5,031 nucleotides of DNA from Phyllobacteriaceae bacterium (GTDB lineage: Bacteria; Pseudomonadota; Alphaproteobacteria; Rhizobiales; Rhizobiaceae): contig JAHEGF010000112.1 of assembly GCA_024645155.1 (NCBI GenBank), positions 1 through 5,031 on the forward strand, written 5' to 3'. The notes under the pieces are model-generated. The model was not told the origin of the DNA. It searched no databases and was given only the letters and a program-made list of their open reading frames with translations. This document shows positions 1 through 5,031 of the stretch, piece after piece (positions within the stretch are counted from its first letter, which is position 1; every line of letters begins with the position of its first letter). The position numbers and the translations under genes are program-made.

Positions 1-275
1 ACTTCGCGTGCCGCTTGTTTCAATCCATCAAATGCCGGAGGCAAGGTTTCCCGAATTACATCCGTCCATGTGGCCAGCGCACCAATGCGCCAGGCGCCAG
101 CCTGTTTGCTGATCCCGCGCAGTTCTGAAAGTGCTGAAATGTCGAGGACCGGGCCTTCAACCTGTTGGCCACCAAGTGCGGGAAAAAAATCAGTGCCACC
201 CGACAGTACTGTCCAGTCACCAGCCGAAAGCAGCGAAAGGGCGGTTTCAAGCGTATCGGGGCGTGCAAATTCCAT
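1..275 (-). CDS. Xanthine dehydrogenase-type FAD-binding subunit, N-terminal part (runs off left edge)
   Basis: This partial gene encodes the start of the FAD-binding subunit of a xanthine dehydrogenase/CO dehydrogenase-type molybdenum hydroxylase, which passes electrons from the Mo and Fe-S centres to FAD and then NAD. In a purine locus it would serve hypoxanthine/xanthine oxidation to urate in the cytoplasm. About 91 residues are visible. They begin MEFARPDTLETAL and include the FAD-contacting motif LSGGTDFFPAL (residues 24-34), followed by VLDISALSELRGI and the W-R-I-G-A-L-A-T-W-T-D segment typical of the family. Complete subunits are usually about 280-290 residues, so two thirds is missing. 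The start is well bounded: a TGA lies two codons upstream in the same frame. No 2Fe-2S domain precedes the FAD domain, which points to a separate-subunit (CoxM-like) arrangement rather than the E. coli/Rhodobacter XdhA type where Fe-S and FAD domains are fused. No strong Shine-Dalgarno sequence is visible. Family assignment is firm; xanthine as substrate is inferred from the neighbours. Confidence 0.85.
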   Translation of the reverse strand, partial: MEFARPDTLETALSLLSAGDWTVLSGGTDFFPALGGQQVEGPVLDISALSELRGISKQAGAWRIGALATWTDVIRETLPPAFDGLKQAARE

Positions 276-303
276 GAGTCAGCATATCGTTTGTACACGA
301 ATG

Positions 304-331
304 AATCTATCCCTATTCGCGCCATCGTCAA
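304..331 (-). promoter_or_regulatory. Candidate sigma-70 promoter for the xanthine dehydrogenase subunit
   Basis: Read on the minus strand, TTGACG (326-331) and TAGATT (304-309) are separated by 16 bases. The first matches the -35 consensus at 5 of 6 positions and the second matches the -10 consensus at 4 of 6. Transcription would start near 297 and give a leader of about 22 nt before the ATG at 275. This is a pattern match only. Alphaproteobacterial promoters often have poorer -10 boxes than those of E. coli. Confidence 0.4.
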
Positions 332-504
332 CAGGTGGCAATTCCCGGCTAGACATTCACTGCAAAGGAAGTCCCGCGGTTTCCAGACCGTGATACTGCT
401 GATCGAAATGCTCCGGGTTCGGGTTATGGGATTGGTTCTTGCGAGCACCAGTGAAATGGATCAAATGGTTGGCAGGAATGCTGTCAATGCCGCTAGCTGC
501 CGGA

Positions 505-539
505 TTGCCACTGGACAGACCGCATTTTGTAATTATAGT
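505..539 (+). promoter_or_regulatory. Candidate sigma-70 promoter(s) for the TRAP genes
   Basis: Two overlapping promoter-like pairs occur here: TTGCCA (505-510) with TGTAAT (528-533) at 17-base spacing, and TGGACA (512-517) with TATAGT (534-539) at 16-base spacing. All four hexamers match their consensus at 5 of 6 positions. Either would start transcription at roughly 540-547, inside the downstream inverted repeat, and give a leader of about 125 nt before the likely dctQ start. Assignment to the rightward transporter unit follows from orientation and the absence of another gene. No transcription data are available. Confidence 0.45.
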
Positions 540-540
540 T

Positions 541-560
541 CATATCTACCATGAGATATG
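541..560. promoter_or_regulatory. Perfect inverted repeat, candidate repressor operator
   Basis: CATATCT (541-547) and AGATATG (554-560) are exact reverse complements separated by 6 bases (ACCATG). The 20-bp palindrome starts immediately after the predicted -10 hexamer, so it would cover the transcription start. This is the usual place for a repressor operator. Size and symmetry suit a dimeric helix-turn-helix regulator, but the sequence does not identify the regulator family and no regulator gene lies in the window. A short hairpin in the leader RNA is an alternative, though the arms are AT-rich and would form a weak stem. Confidence 0.45.
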
Positions 561-669
561 GCATAAAAATGCATATATGTGTAATGGAAGCGGTTTTGGT
601 GGTTTGAAACATGATTATTCGCTGATATTCGTCGTGTGGGAGAATTTCTGATTGGAACGGGGCAACGTC

Positions 670-1197
670 ATGCAGGCAGCCATTGAACGATGGGTCGGCA
701 GAACCGCATTTTTTATGGCGCTGATTGGCGGTGCGGTTCTTATCGCGTTGATTATCGTGACCATTGTTTCGGTTACCGGGCGGGCATTGATCCCGTTTGG
801 CCTGGGGCCGGTTCCAGGTGATTTTGAACTGGTCGAAGCGGGAACCGCATTTGCGGTTTTTGCCTTCCTTCCATGGTGCCATTTCAATCGCGGCCATGCC
901 GAGGTGGAATTGTTCACGATGCGGTTCTCGCAAACCACCAACAGGCTCATTGATTTTGTGGCTGATTGCCTGGTGCTGGCGGTGTCAGCCCTGATCGCCT
1001 GGCAGCATTACCTGGGCACGGTGAGCAAGATGTCCTACGGCGAAACCACATTCATCCTGCAATTTCCGATCTGGTGGGCCTATATGGCAAGCCTTGTCGG
1101 CACCGTGGTGATGGTCATCGTTGCTGTCTACTGCGCATTCCGAAGCCTGGACCTGCTTGCCGCTGAAATGCGACCGCGCAAAGGACGCGCGACGTGA
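670..1197 (+). CDS. dctQ: TRAP transporter small membrane subunit (DctQ type)
   Basis: This is the small four-helix inner-membrane subunit of a tripartite ATP-independent periplasmic (TRAP) transporter, which works with the large DctM permease and a periplasmic binding protein in ion-gradient-driven solute uptake. The 175-residue product has hydrophobic segments at about residues 13-37, 52-70, 92-112 and 133-158. Family landmarks are GDFELVE (50-56), the LPWCHFNRGHAEVELF loop (67-82) and the E-T-T-F-I-L-Q-F-P-I-W-W stretch before the last helix. Length is normal for DctQ. The start is uncertain. ATG at 670 gives the N terminus expected for the family and has a loose GGGG seven bases upstream. 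An in-frame TTG at 652, directly after a TGA, has a better-placed GGAG (639-642) and would add six residues. It overlaps the next gene by 4 bp (GTGA), so it is presumably cotranscribed and translationally coupled. Substrate specificity cannot be read from this subunit. Confidence 0.88.
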   Translation: MQAAIERWVGRTAFFMALIGGAVLIALIIVTIVSVTGRALIPFGLGPVPGDFELVEAGTAFAVFAFLPWCHFNRGHAEVELFTMRFSQTTNRLIDFVADCLVLAVSALIAWQHYLGTVSKMSYGETTFILQFPIWWAYMASLVGTVVMVIVAVYCAFRSLDLLAAEMRPRKGRAT

Positions 1198-2516
1198 GCA
1201 ATCTCGAAATCGGGATCTGGTCCTTTCCCATATTGCTGCTGGCAATTTTCCTGCGCATTCCGATCGGGCTGGCGATGTTTGCGGTCGGCATCGGCGGCAG
1301 TTATGCGATCAACGGTTCATTTGCGATGATGTTTGCCCAGCTCAAGCACCTGACCTACAGCACCTTTTCCAGCTATTCGCTGTCTATCGTGCCGATGTTC
1401 CTCCTGATGGGCCAGTTTGCCAGGCTTGGCGGCATGTCGACGGCCCTTTTTCGGGCCGCCGAAACATGGCTCGGGCACAGGCGCGGAGGTGTAGCGATGG
1501 CTGCCGTTGGCGCGTGTGCCGGGTTCGGTTCCATCTGCGGATCGTCACTTGCGACGGCGGCCACGATGGGCCAGGTGGCATTGCCGGAATTGAAGCGCTA
1601 CGGATATTCAGGATCACTGGCGACCGGAACGCTGGCTGCCGGAGGCACGCTCGGCATTCTCATACCGCCCTCGGTCATTCTTGTTATCTACGCGATTTTG
1701 ACCGAGCAGAATATCGCCAAACTCTTTTTATCCGCATTCATACCCGGCATTCTGGCGGCGATCGGCTACATGCTCACGATCTCCATCTATGTGCGCCTCA
1801 AACCAGACTCGGCCGGCTCGCGCGAGCGGGCGCCCTATTCGGAGCGTTTCAGCGCCCTGATCGCCGTGTGGCCGGTGCTGATCGTCTTTCTCGCCGTGGT
1901 CGGCGGCATCTATACCGGCATTTTCACCCCGACCGAGGCGGCTGCTGTTGGTGCATTCGGCACGGGCCTGATCGCCCTGTTCAATCGCGGGCTGAACTTT
2001 ACCACGTTGAAAGACTCGATCCTGTCGACGGCCTCGTCAACGGCGATGATTTTCATGATTGTGCTGGGAGCGGCGATCTACAACGGCTTCCTGGCGCTGT
2101 CGCAAATGCCGCAGGAAATCGCATTATATGTGGCAGAGCAGGGATTCAGCCCGTGGCTGGTGCTGACACTGGTGTTGCTTTTCTACCTTCTTTTCGGTTG
2201 CGTCATGGATTCGCTTTCAATGATCCTTTTGACCATTCCGGTGTTCTACCCGATTCTCATTGGCCTCGATTTCGGCATGACCGGCGAAGAGTTTGCCTTG
2301 TGGTTCGGCATTCTGGCGCTGATTGTCGTTGAAGTCGGCCTGATCACGCCACCGGTCGGCATGAACCTGTTTGTCATCAACTCGCTTGCCGAAGATATAC
2401 CGCTGGCGGCAACCTATCGCGGCGTTTTCCCGTTTGTGGCTGCCGATCTCGTACGGGTGGTTCTTCTTGCCATTTTCCCGTCCATCACCCTGATCGCGGT
2501 GCGGCTCATGTATTAG
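1194..2516 (+). CDS. dctM: TRAP transporter large permease subunit (DctM type)
   Basis: This is the large permease subunit of the TRAP transporter, forming the ion-coupled transport path in the inner membrane. The 440-residue length is usual, and hydrophobic segments cover most of the protein, consistent with about 11-12 transmembrane helices. The DctM signature is clear: GSICGSSLATAATMGQVALP (112-131), then YGYSGSLATGTLAAGGTLGI (136-155) leading into LIPPSVILVIYA (156-167). FTPTEAAAVGAFG (244-256) and the C-terminal VGLITPPVGMNLFVIN (381-396) are also typical. The GTG start at 1194 overlaps the dctQ stop by 4 bp and has AAAGGA (1180-1185) eight bases upstream, so the start is well supported. 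No dctP-like gene for the periplasmic binding protein is found before, between or after the two subunits. The binding protein must be encoded elsewhere, possibly just outside the window. A purine or ureide substrate is a guess from the neighbouring enzymes. Confidence 0.95.
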   Translation: MSNLEIGIWSFPILLLAIFLRIPIGLAMFAVGIGGSYAINGSFAMMFAQLKHLTYSTFSSYSLSIVPMFLLMGQFARLGGMSTALFRAAETWLGHRRGGVAMAAVGACAGFGSICGSSLATAATMGQVALPELKRYGYSGSLATGTLAAGGTLGILIPPSVILVIYAILTEQNIAKLFLSAFIPGILAAIGYMLTISIYVRLKPDSAGSRERAPYSERFSALIAVWPVLIVFLAVVGGIYTGIFTPTEAAAVGAFGTGLIALFNRGLNFTTLKDSILSTASSTAMIFMIVLGAAIYNGFLALSQMPQEIALYVAEQGFSPWLVLTLVLLFYLLFGCVMDSLSMILLTIPVFYPILIGLDFGMTGEEFALWFGILALIVVEVGLITPPVGMNLFVINSLAEDIPLAATYRGVFPFVAADLVRVVLLAIFPSITLIAVRLMY

Positions 2517-2568
2517 GGTCAGGCTGCAGGACCCGTTGCCTGCGAAGCGGCATTGGCTGGTAACGCCG
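2516..2568. other. Convergent gene junction with weak hairpins, no clear terminator
   Basis: Only about 52 bases separate the stop of the TRAP permease from the stop of the deaminase on the opposite strand. Two small inverted repeats are visible: GGGTC (2516-2520) with GACCC (2530-2534) around a 9-base loop, and TGCC (2537-2540) with GGCA (2549-2552), whose stem can extend by two pairs with one bulged base. Neither is followed by a T-run on either strand, so a classical intrinsic terminator is not supported. They may still act weakly as a bidirectional barrier, or termination may be Rho-dependent. Confidence 0.3.
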
Positions 2569-3165
2569 CTAGTTCAGTGGAATGGCGTTGGCGTCCTTGT
2601 TATCCTGATAGATGGCTGACAGTGCGTTATAGGCACCCGTGATGCGGTCGATCTGAGCTTCTGCCTTTGCACGGTCGGCGTCGGGCAGTTGTTCCACGAG
2701 CGACCGGATTGAAAAGCTCTGCCAATAGGCATTGCTGGCGCGGTAACCGCCCGCTTCGAGCCCGAACACTTCCTTCAGTATTTTCAGATCGTGGGGAATG
2801 GCGAAACTGTCACGGGAATCGACATGGCTGAAAAGGTAATGAAAATTGTCGAATCCGGCCCATGTGATCGCCGACAGGCACAGGGTACAGGGTTCATGTG
2901 TCGAGATAAAATGGCAGTCCCTGGTATCGGGGCGACGGTTTGCGGGAATCTCGTAAAACTTCTTGAGCGCATGCATTTCGCCATGCCACAGCGGATTACC
3001 CATCTCGTTGTTGGTCTCGGCAACGATCACGTCACCGGTGGACTTGGCGATGATTGCCGCGCCAAACACCTTGTTTCCGGCTGCAACGCCCAATCTGGTC
3101 CTCGGCAGGATGTCGTTTTCAATAATGTCGAGCAAGCGAATAACCGGGGCCGGTTTTGAGGTCAT
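2569..3165 (-). CDS. Zinc-dependent deaminase of the cytidine/guanine deaminase superfamily, possibly guanine deaminase
   Basis: This 198-residue cytoplasmic enzyme belongs to the CMP/dCMP deaminase-like zinc hydrolases. The zinc site is complete: HGE at residues 61-63 gives the His ligand (H61) and the proton-shuttling Glu (E63), and HEPCTLC (90-96) gives Cys93 and Cys96. The preceding GAAIIAKSTGDVIVAETNNE (35-54) is the usual first strands with the conserved Asn. Because it is the last gene of a ureide operon, hydrolysis of guanine to xanthine (feeding xanthine dehydrogenase) is a reasonable guess. However, the HGEMHAL motif differs from the HAE motif common in bacterial guanine deaminases, and residues ~105-198 form a longer, unfamiliar C-terminal part. 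Another aminopurine or ureide-related amine could be the substrate. The ATG at 3165 overlaps the allA stop by 4 bp (ATGA), with GGGAG about 11 bases upstream inside the end of allA. An in-frame start six codons further upstream (3183) is less likely because it would give a longer overlap. Confidence 0.85.
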   Translation of the reverse strand: MTSKPAPVIRLLDIIENDILPRTRLGVAAGNKVFGAAIIAKSTGDVIVAETNNEMGNPLWHGEMHALKKFYEIPANRRPDTRDCHFISTHEPCTLCLSAITWAGFDNFHYLFSHVDSRDSFAIPHDLKILKEVFGLEAGGYRASNAYWQSFSIRSLVEQLPDADRAKAEAQIDRITGAYNALSAIYQDNKDANAIPLN

Positions 3166-3656
3166 GGTACGATGATCTCCCACGGTTCGGCAAAGGTGAA
3201 TTCTTCGAGATTGCTGCCGTCGCCGCCGCGATCGACCACGAAAAAGTCCTGGTCAGCGCCAATGGGTGTGAGCACCGCATGCCAGGTATTGCGGGCATAG
3301 TTCACACCTTGTCCCGCGCTTGTAATGAATGCTTCCGGTTCGCCAGGGCCGTCCTCGCCGTCGTGGCAAACGATTACCAGGAATGGCTTGTTCGCAAGCG
3401 GATAAAATGCTTGGGATCCAAACGGATGACGTTCGACATGGGTCAACTTGAGCGGCAATTCATAGGCGTTGCCGCGGAAAATCGAGATCAGCACCCTTGC
3501 GTTAGGGCCTGCGGCCTCGACATTGGCAAGATCGTGATAACGGATACATTTCCCGTCATTGATGGGAAAGTTCTCGGCGCCCTCAGCTTCGATGACATCG
3601 CCAAAGACGGTAAAGGCTTCGTGGGTTAGCGGGCGTGCGGTGATGGTCCGGCTCAT
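3162..3656 (-). CDS. allA: Ureidoglycolate lyase
   Basis: This enzyme splits (S)-ureidoglycolate into glyoxylate and urea (EC 4.3.2.3), the last step of allantoin breakdown, in the cytoplasm. The 164-residue product is close to the ~160 residues of E. coli AllA and matches it as a single cupin-like domain. Recognisable blocks are FGDVIEAEG (18-26), INDGKCIRYHDLA (32-44), HVERHPFGSQAFYPL (73-87), the active-site stretch GVNYARNTWHAVL (117-129) and VVDRGG (140-145). The ATG at 3656 forms an ATGA overlap with the stop of the preceding ureidoglycine aminohydrolase gene, and its own stop overlaps the start of the deaminase in the same way. No strong Shine-Dalgarno is visible, so translation probably depends on coupling. 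An in-frame start 36 codons upstream would lie inside the preceding gene and adds residues with no family match, so I set it aside. The urea released implies urease or urea export elsewhere in the genome. Confidence 0.94.
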   Translation of the reverse strand: MSRTITARPLTHEAFTVFGDVIEAEGAENFPINDGKCIRYHDLANVEAAGPNARVLISIFRGNAYELPLKLTHVERHPFGSQAFYPLANKPFLVIVCHDGEDGPGEPEAFITSAGQGVNYARNTWHAVLTPIGADQDFFVVDRGGDGSNLEEFTFAEPWEIIVP

Positions 3657-4483
3657 GGCCGAGCACCCAGTTTCATGTGACGATTGACGTCCTTGTACAG
3701 CAGATAGCGGAACGGTCCGGGGCCGCCGGCATAACAGGCCTGTGGGCAAAAGGCGCGCAGCCACATGTAATCTCCGGCCTCCACTTCAACCCAATCCCTG
3801 TTGAGCCGGTAGACCGCCTTGCCCTCGAGCACGAATAGACCGTGCTCCATGACGTGGGTTTCGGTAAACGGAATGACCGCGCCGGGCTGGAAAGTGACGA
3901 TGTTGACATGCATGTCGTAGCGGACGTCGTCGCGATCGACAAAGCGTGTTGTCGCCCACTTCTCATCGGTGTCAGGCATTCCCGCTGGCTCGATGTCGGC
4001 TTCGTTGGTAACAAATGCATCCGGAACGTCTATGCCATCAACAAATTCGTAAGCTTTGCGGAACCAGTGGAACTTTGCCGGACTGTCGCCGTTGTTGCGA
4101 AGCGTCCATTTTGCCGACGGCGGCAGAAATGCATAGCCTCCCTGTTTCATTGCGTGGCGCCGACCGTCAATTGTCAGGACGACCGCCCCTTCGACGACAA
4201 ACAGGATGGCCTCGACTCCGGCTTCAGTCTCGGGCCGGTCACTGCCACCGCCCGGTCCGACTTCCATGATGTATTGCGAGAATGTTTCGGCGAAGCCCGA
4301 AAGGGGGCGCGACAGGACCCAAAGCCGGGTGTTATCCCAAAACGGAAGAGAACTGGTAACGATGTCACGCATGACGCCTTTAGGAATGACCGCGTAGGCT
4401 TCGGTGAACACCGCGCGATCGGTCAGCAGTTCCGTTTGGGAAGGCAGGCCACCCTGGGAGGTGTAGTAGGTACGGGCGGTCAT
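3653..4483 (-). CDS. allE: (S)-ureidoglycine aminohydrolase, bicupin Mn enzyme
   Basis: This enzyme converts (S)-ureidoglycine to (S)-ureidoglycolate and ammonia (EC 3.5.3.26), directly before the AllA step. The 276-residue protein is a two-cupin (bicupin) protein of the YlbA/UGHY/AllE family, whose bacterial members are about 260-280 residues. The N-terminal cupin includes MEVGPGGGSD (73-82), FVVEGAVVLTIDG (95-107) and GGYAFLPP (115-122). The C-terminal cupin carries the metal site: Glu208, His210 and His214 in FTETHVMEHG, and Gln248 in FCPQACYAGG. This is the same Glu/His/His/Gln set I recall for the Arabidopsis manganese enzyme. The ATG at 4483 has AAAGGA 7 bases upstream, which fixes the start. 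An upstream ATG 33 codons earlier lies within the decarboxylase gene. It follows uraD after 19 bases and overlaps allA by ATGA. Its presence implies that allantoate is processed by an amidohydrolase (AllC type) rather than allantoicase, though that gene is not in the window. Confidence 0.94.
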   Translation of the reverse strand: MTARTYYTSQGGLPSQTELLTDRAVFTEAYAVIPKGVMRDIVTSSLPFWDNTRLWVLSRPLSGFAETFSQYIMEVGPGGGSDRPETEAGVEAILFVVEGAVVLTIDGRRHAMKQGGYAFLPPSAKWTLRNNGDSPAKFHWFRKAYEFVDGIDVPDAFVTNEADIEPAGMPDTDEKWATTRFVDRDDVRYDMHVNIVTFQPGAVIPFTETHVMEHGLFVLEGKAVYRLNRDWVEVEAGDYMWLRAFCPQACYAGGPGPFRYLLYKDVNRHMKLGARP

Positions 4484-4487
4484 GATC

Positions 4488-4497
4488 CGGTCCTTTG
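4488..4497 (-). promoter_or_regulatory. Strong ribosome binding site of the ureidoglycine aminohydrolase gene
   Basis: On the minus strand, AAAGGA lies seven bases before the ATG at 4483, in the 19-base gap after the uraD stop. It is the clearest Shine-Dalgarno sequence in this operon and decides the start of allE against the longer upstream alternative. It suggests that independent initiation happens here, while the two following genes rely on ATGA coupling. Confidence 0.7.
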
Positions 4498-4502
4498 GCA
4501 AT

Positions 4503-5031
4503 TCATGAAAAGGTATCCTTGAGGCGTAAGAGGGCGATTTTCTCAACCTGGCGGCAGGCGGTATCGAATTCGGTATTCTCATCGTTGCCGATGCGATCTT
4601 CGAAGGCTTGCAGAATTGCGCCCTTGCCCTGTCCCTTTACCGCCATGATGAAGGGAAATCCAAATCGTTCGACATAGGCGGTATTCAATGCCTGAAAGCG
4701 CTCGCGTTCGGCATCGGTCAAGTGATCAAGGCCGGCCGATGCCTGTTCGCGGGTGGAATCCTCGGTCAGCTTTTTTGCAGCCGCCAGTTTTCCGGCAAGG
4801 TCCGGGTGGGCATTCAGGACGCCCAAGCGTTCGCTCCGGCTTGCCGCGCGAAATGAACGCGCAAGAAGATTGTGAACGCCGGTTGCGCAGTCATGAGCGG
4901 GGCCAATTTCAAGCTCATATGCGCGTTCGGCAATCCACGGAGAGTGTTCGAAGACACCGCCGAATAATTTTACGAATTCCAGGCGGTTCATTGCGGACGG
5001 TTTCAATTTCGCCGGACTGTACGGATGGTGC
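4503..5031 (-). CDS. uraD: OHCU decarboxylase (UraD), 5' end unresolved at right edge
   Basis: This enzyme decarboxylates 2-oxo-4-hydroxy-4-carboxy-5-ureidoimidazoline to (S)-allantoin (EC 4.1.1.97), the stereospecific last step from urate to allantoin, in the cytoplasm. Numbered from the ATG at 4991, the visible domain is 162 residues, matching the ~160-170-residue family. Hallmarks are FEHSPWIAERAY (14-25), the HPDLAGKLA motif with catalytic-type His62 and Asp64 (62-70), REQASAGL (81-88) and FGFPFIMAVKG (110-120). The 5' end is ambiguous. There is no good ribosome binding site before ATG 4991 or before an in-frame TTG at 5006. The frame stays open to the window edge, encoding HHPYSPAKLKPSA ahead of the ATG. 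Family members often start with several residues before the position equivalent to this ATG. The gene therefore either starts at 4991/5006, or continues upstream, possibly fused to an allantoinase (PuuE) domain. I give the open frame to the edge as the extent. It is followed after 19 bases by allE in the same operon. Confidence 0.88.
   Translation of the reverse strand, partial: HHPYSPAKLKPSAMNRLEFVKLFGGVFEHSPWIAERAYELEIGPAHDCATGVHNLLARSFRAASRSERLGVLNAHPDLAGKLAAAKKLTEDSTREQASAGLDHLTDAERERFQALNTAYVERFGFPFIMAVKGQGKGAILQAFEDRIGNDENTEFDTACRQVEKIALLRLKDTFS

Larger units (their letters stand above)
276..669. other. Divergent intergenic region between the xanthine dehydrogenase and TRAP genes
   Basis: This ~390-bp stretch separates two divergently read units. 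Open frames across it have no recognisable protein content and are not supported as genes. It becomes visibly AT-rich from about 525 to 635. It holds a promoter-like pair on each strand, a perfect inverted repeat near the rightward promoter, and a small imperfect repeat (TCGT-N6-ACGA, 287-300) just upstream of the leftward gene. I see no tRNA, riboswitch-like structure or mobile element. The rightward leader would be about 125 nt, long enough for further post-transcriptional control, though nothing specific is recognised in it. Confidence 0.7.

Noticed and set aside
56..448. A minus-strand open frame overlapping the xanthine dehydrogenase start
   Set aside because: It is a different frame from the subunit with the FAD motif; the translation lacks any domain and extends across the leftward promoter.
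165..554. A 129-codon plus-strand open frame covering the intergenic region
   Set aside because: It overlaps the xanthine dehydrogenase subunit in antisense, crosses the promoter elements, and the product shows no family features.
569..579. ATGCAT and CATATATG short palindromes downstream of the main inverted repeat
   Set aside because: They are short, AT-rich and self-overlapping, as expected by chance in this composition. They were not called as separate operators.
493..950. Minus-strand open frames opposite the start of dctQ
   Set aside because: They are antisense to a recognised membrane protein gene and their products are rich in Arg, Asn and Lys without motifs.
1121..2332. A 403-codon open frame on the plus strand overlapping dctQ and dctM
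   Set aside because: It is a +1-shifted shadow of dctM, rich in Arg, Cys and His with no domain or hydrophobic pattern. The overlapping DctM frame carries the complete family signature.
3166..3183. Longer start for the deaminase at 3183
   Set aside because: It would extend the overlap into allA by 22 bases. The ATGA-coupled ATG at 3165 matches the spacing used by the preceding gene.
3842..4522. A 226-codon plus-strand open frame opposite the ureidoglycine aminohydrolase gene
   Set aside because: It is antisense to a well-supported bicupin gene and has no recognisable motif. Its length is explained by GC-rich codon usage on the opposite strand.
1..5031. CRISPR arrays, tRNA/rRNA genes, insertion sequences, phage or defence genes
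   Set aside because: No regularly spaced repeats, transposase motifs or structural RNA signatures were seen. All coding content is metabolic or transport.

Overview
The window looks like part of a purine and ureide catabolism locus from a Gram-negative bacterium. It is most likely an alphaproteobacterium, judging by the moderately high GC, the gene content, and the pairing of a TRAP transporter with a urate-to-glyoxylate pathway. The organism call is an inference from style and gene content, since there is no rRNA or other lineage marker.

Layout. (1) Bases 1-275, minus strand, hold the first ~91 residues of an FAD-binding subunit of a xanthine dehydrogenase-type molybdenum hydroxylase, which runs off the left edge. 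(2) Bases 276-669 are a divergent intergenic region of ~390 bp. It has promoter-like sequences in both directions, and a perfect 7-bp-arm inverted repeat sits about where transcription toward the right should begin. (3) Bases 670-2516, plus strand, are a two-gene TRAP transporter unit: the small membrane subunit (DctQ type) and the large permease (DctM type), overlapping by 4 bp. No substrate-binding protein gene is visible. (4) Bases 2517-2568 are a short convergent junction with only weak hairpins. (5) Bases 2569 to the right edge, minus strand, are a tight operon read right to left: OHCU decarboxylase (UraD), (S)-ureidoglycine aminohydrolase (UGHY/AllE type), ureidoglycolate lyase (AllA) and a zinc-dependent deaminase of the cytidine/guanine deaminase superfamily. 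The last three are joined by ATGA start/stop overlaps.

How they fit. The deaminase may make xanthine from guanine, and the xanthine dehydrogenase would make urate. UraD forms (S)-allantoin from the urate oxidation product OHCU. After ring opening and deamidation by enzymes not in the window (allantoinase, allantoate amidohydrolase), ureidoglycine aminohydrolase gives ureidoglycolate plus ammonia, and AllA releases glyoxylate plus urea. The TRAP permease lies between the two enzyme blocks, so it is a candidate importer for a purine or ureide, but its substrate cannot be read from the sequence.

All the genes belong to known families, and I see no new biological system. The most useful leads are the palindrome at the TRAP promoter, the unassigned TRAP substrate, the divergent deaminase, and the UraD reading frame that stays open to the right edge and may be a fusion with an upstream allantoinase.
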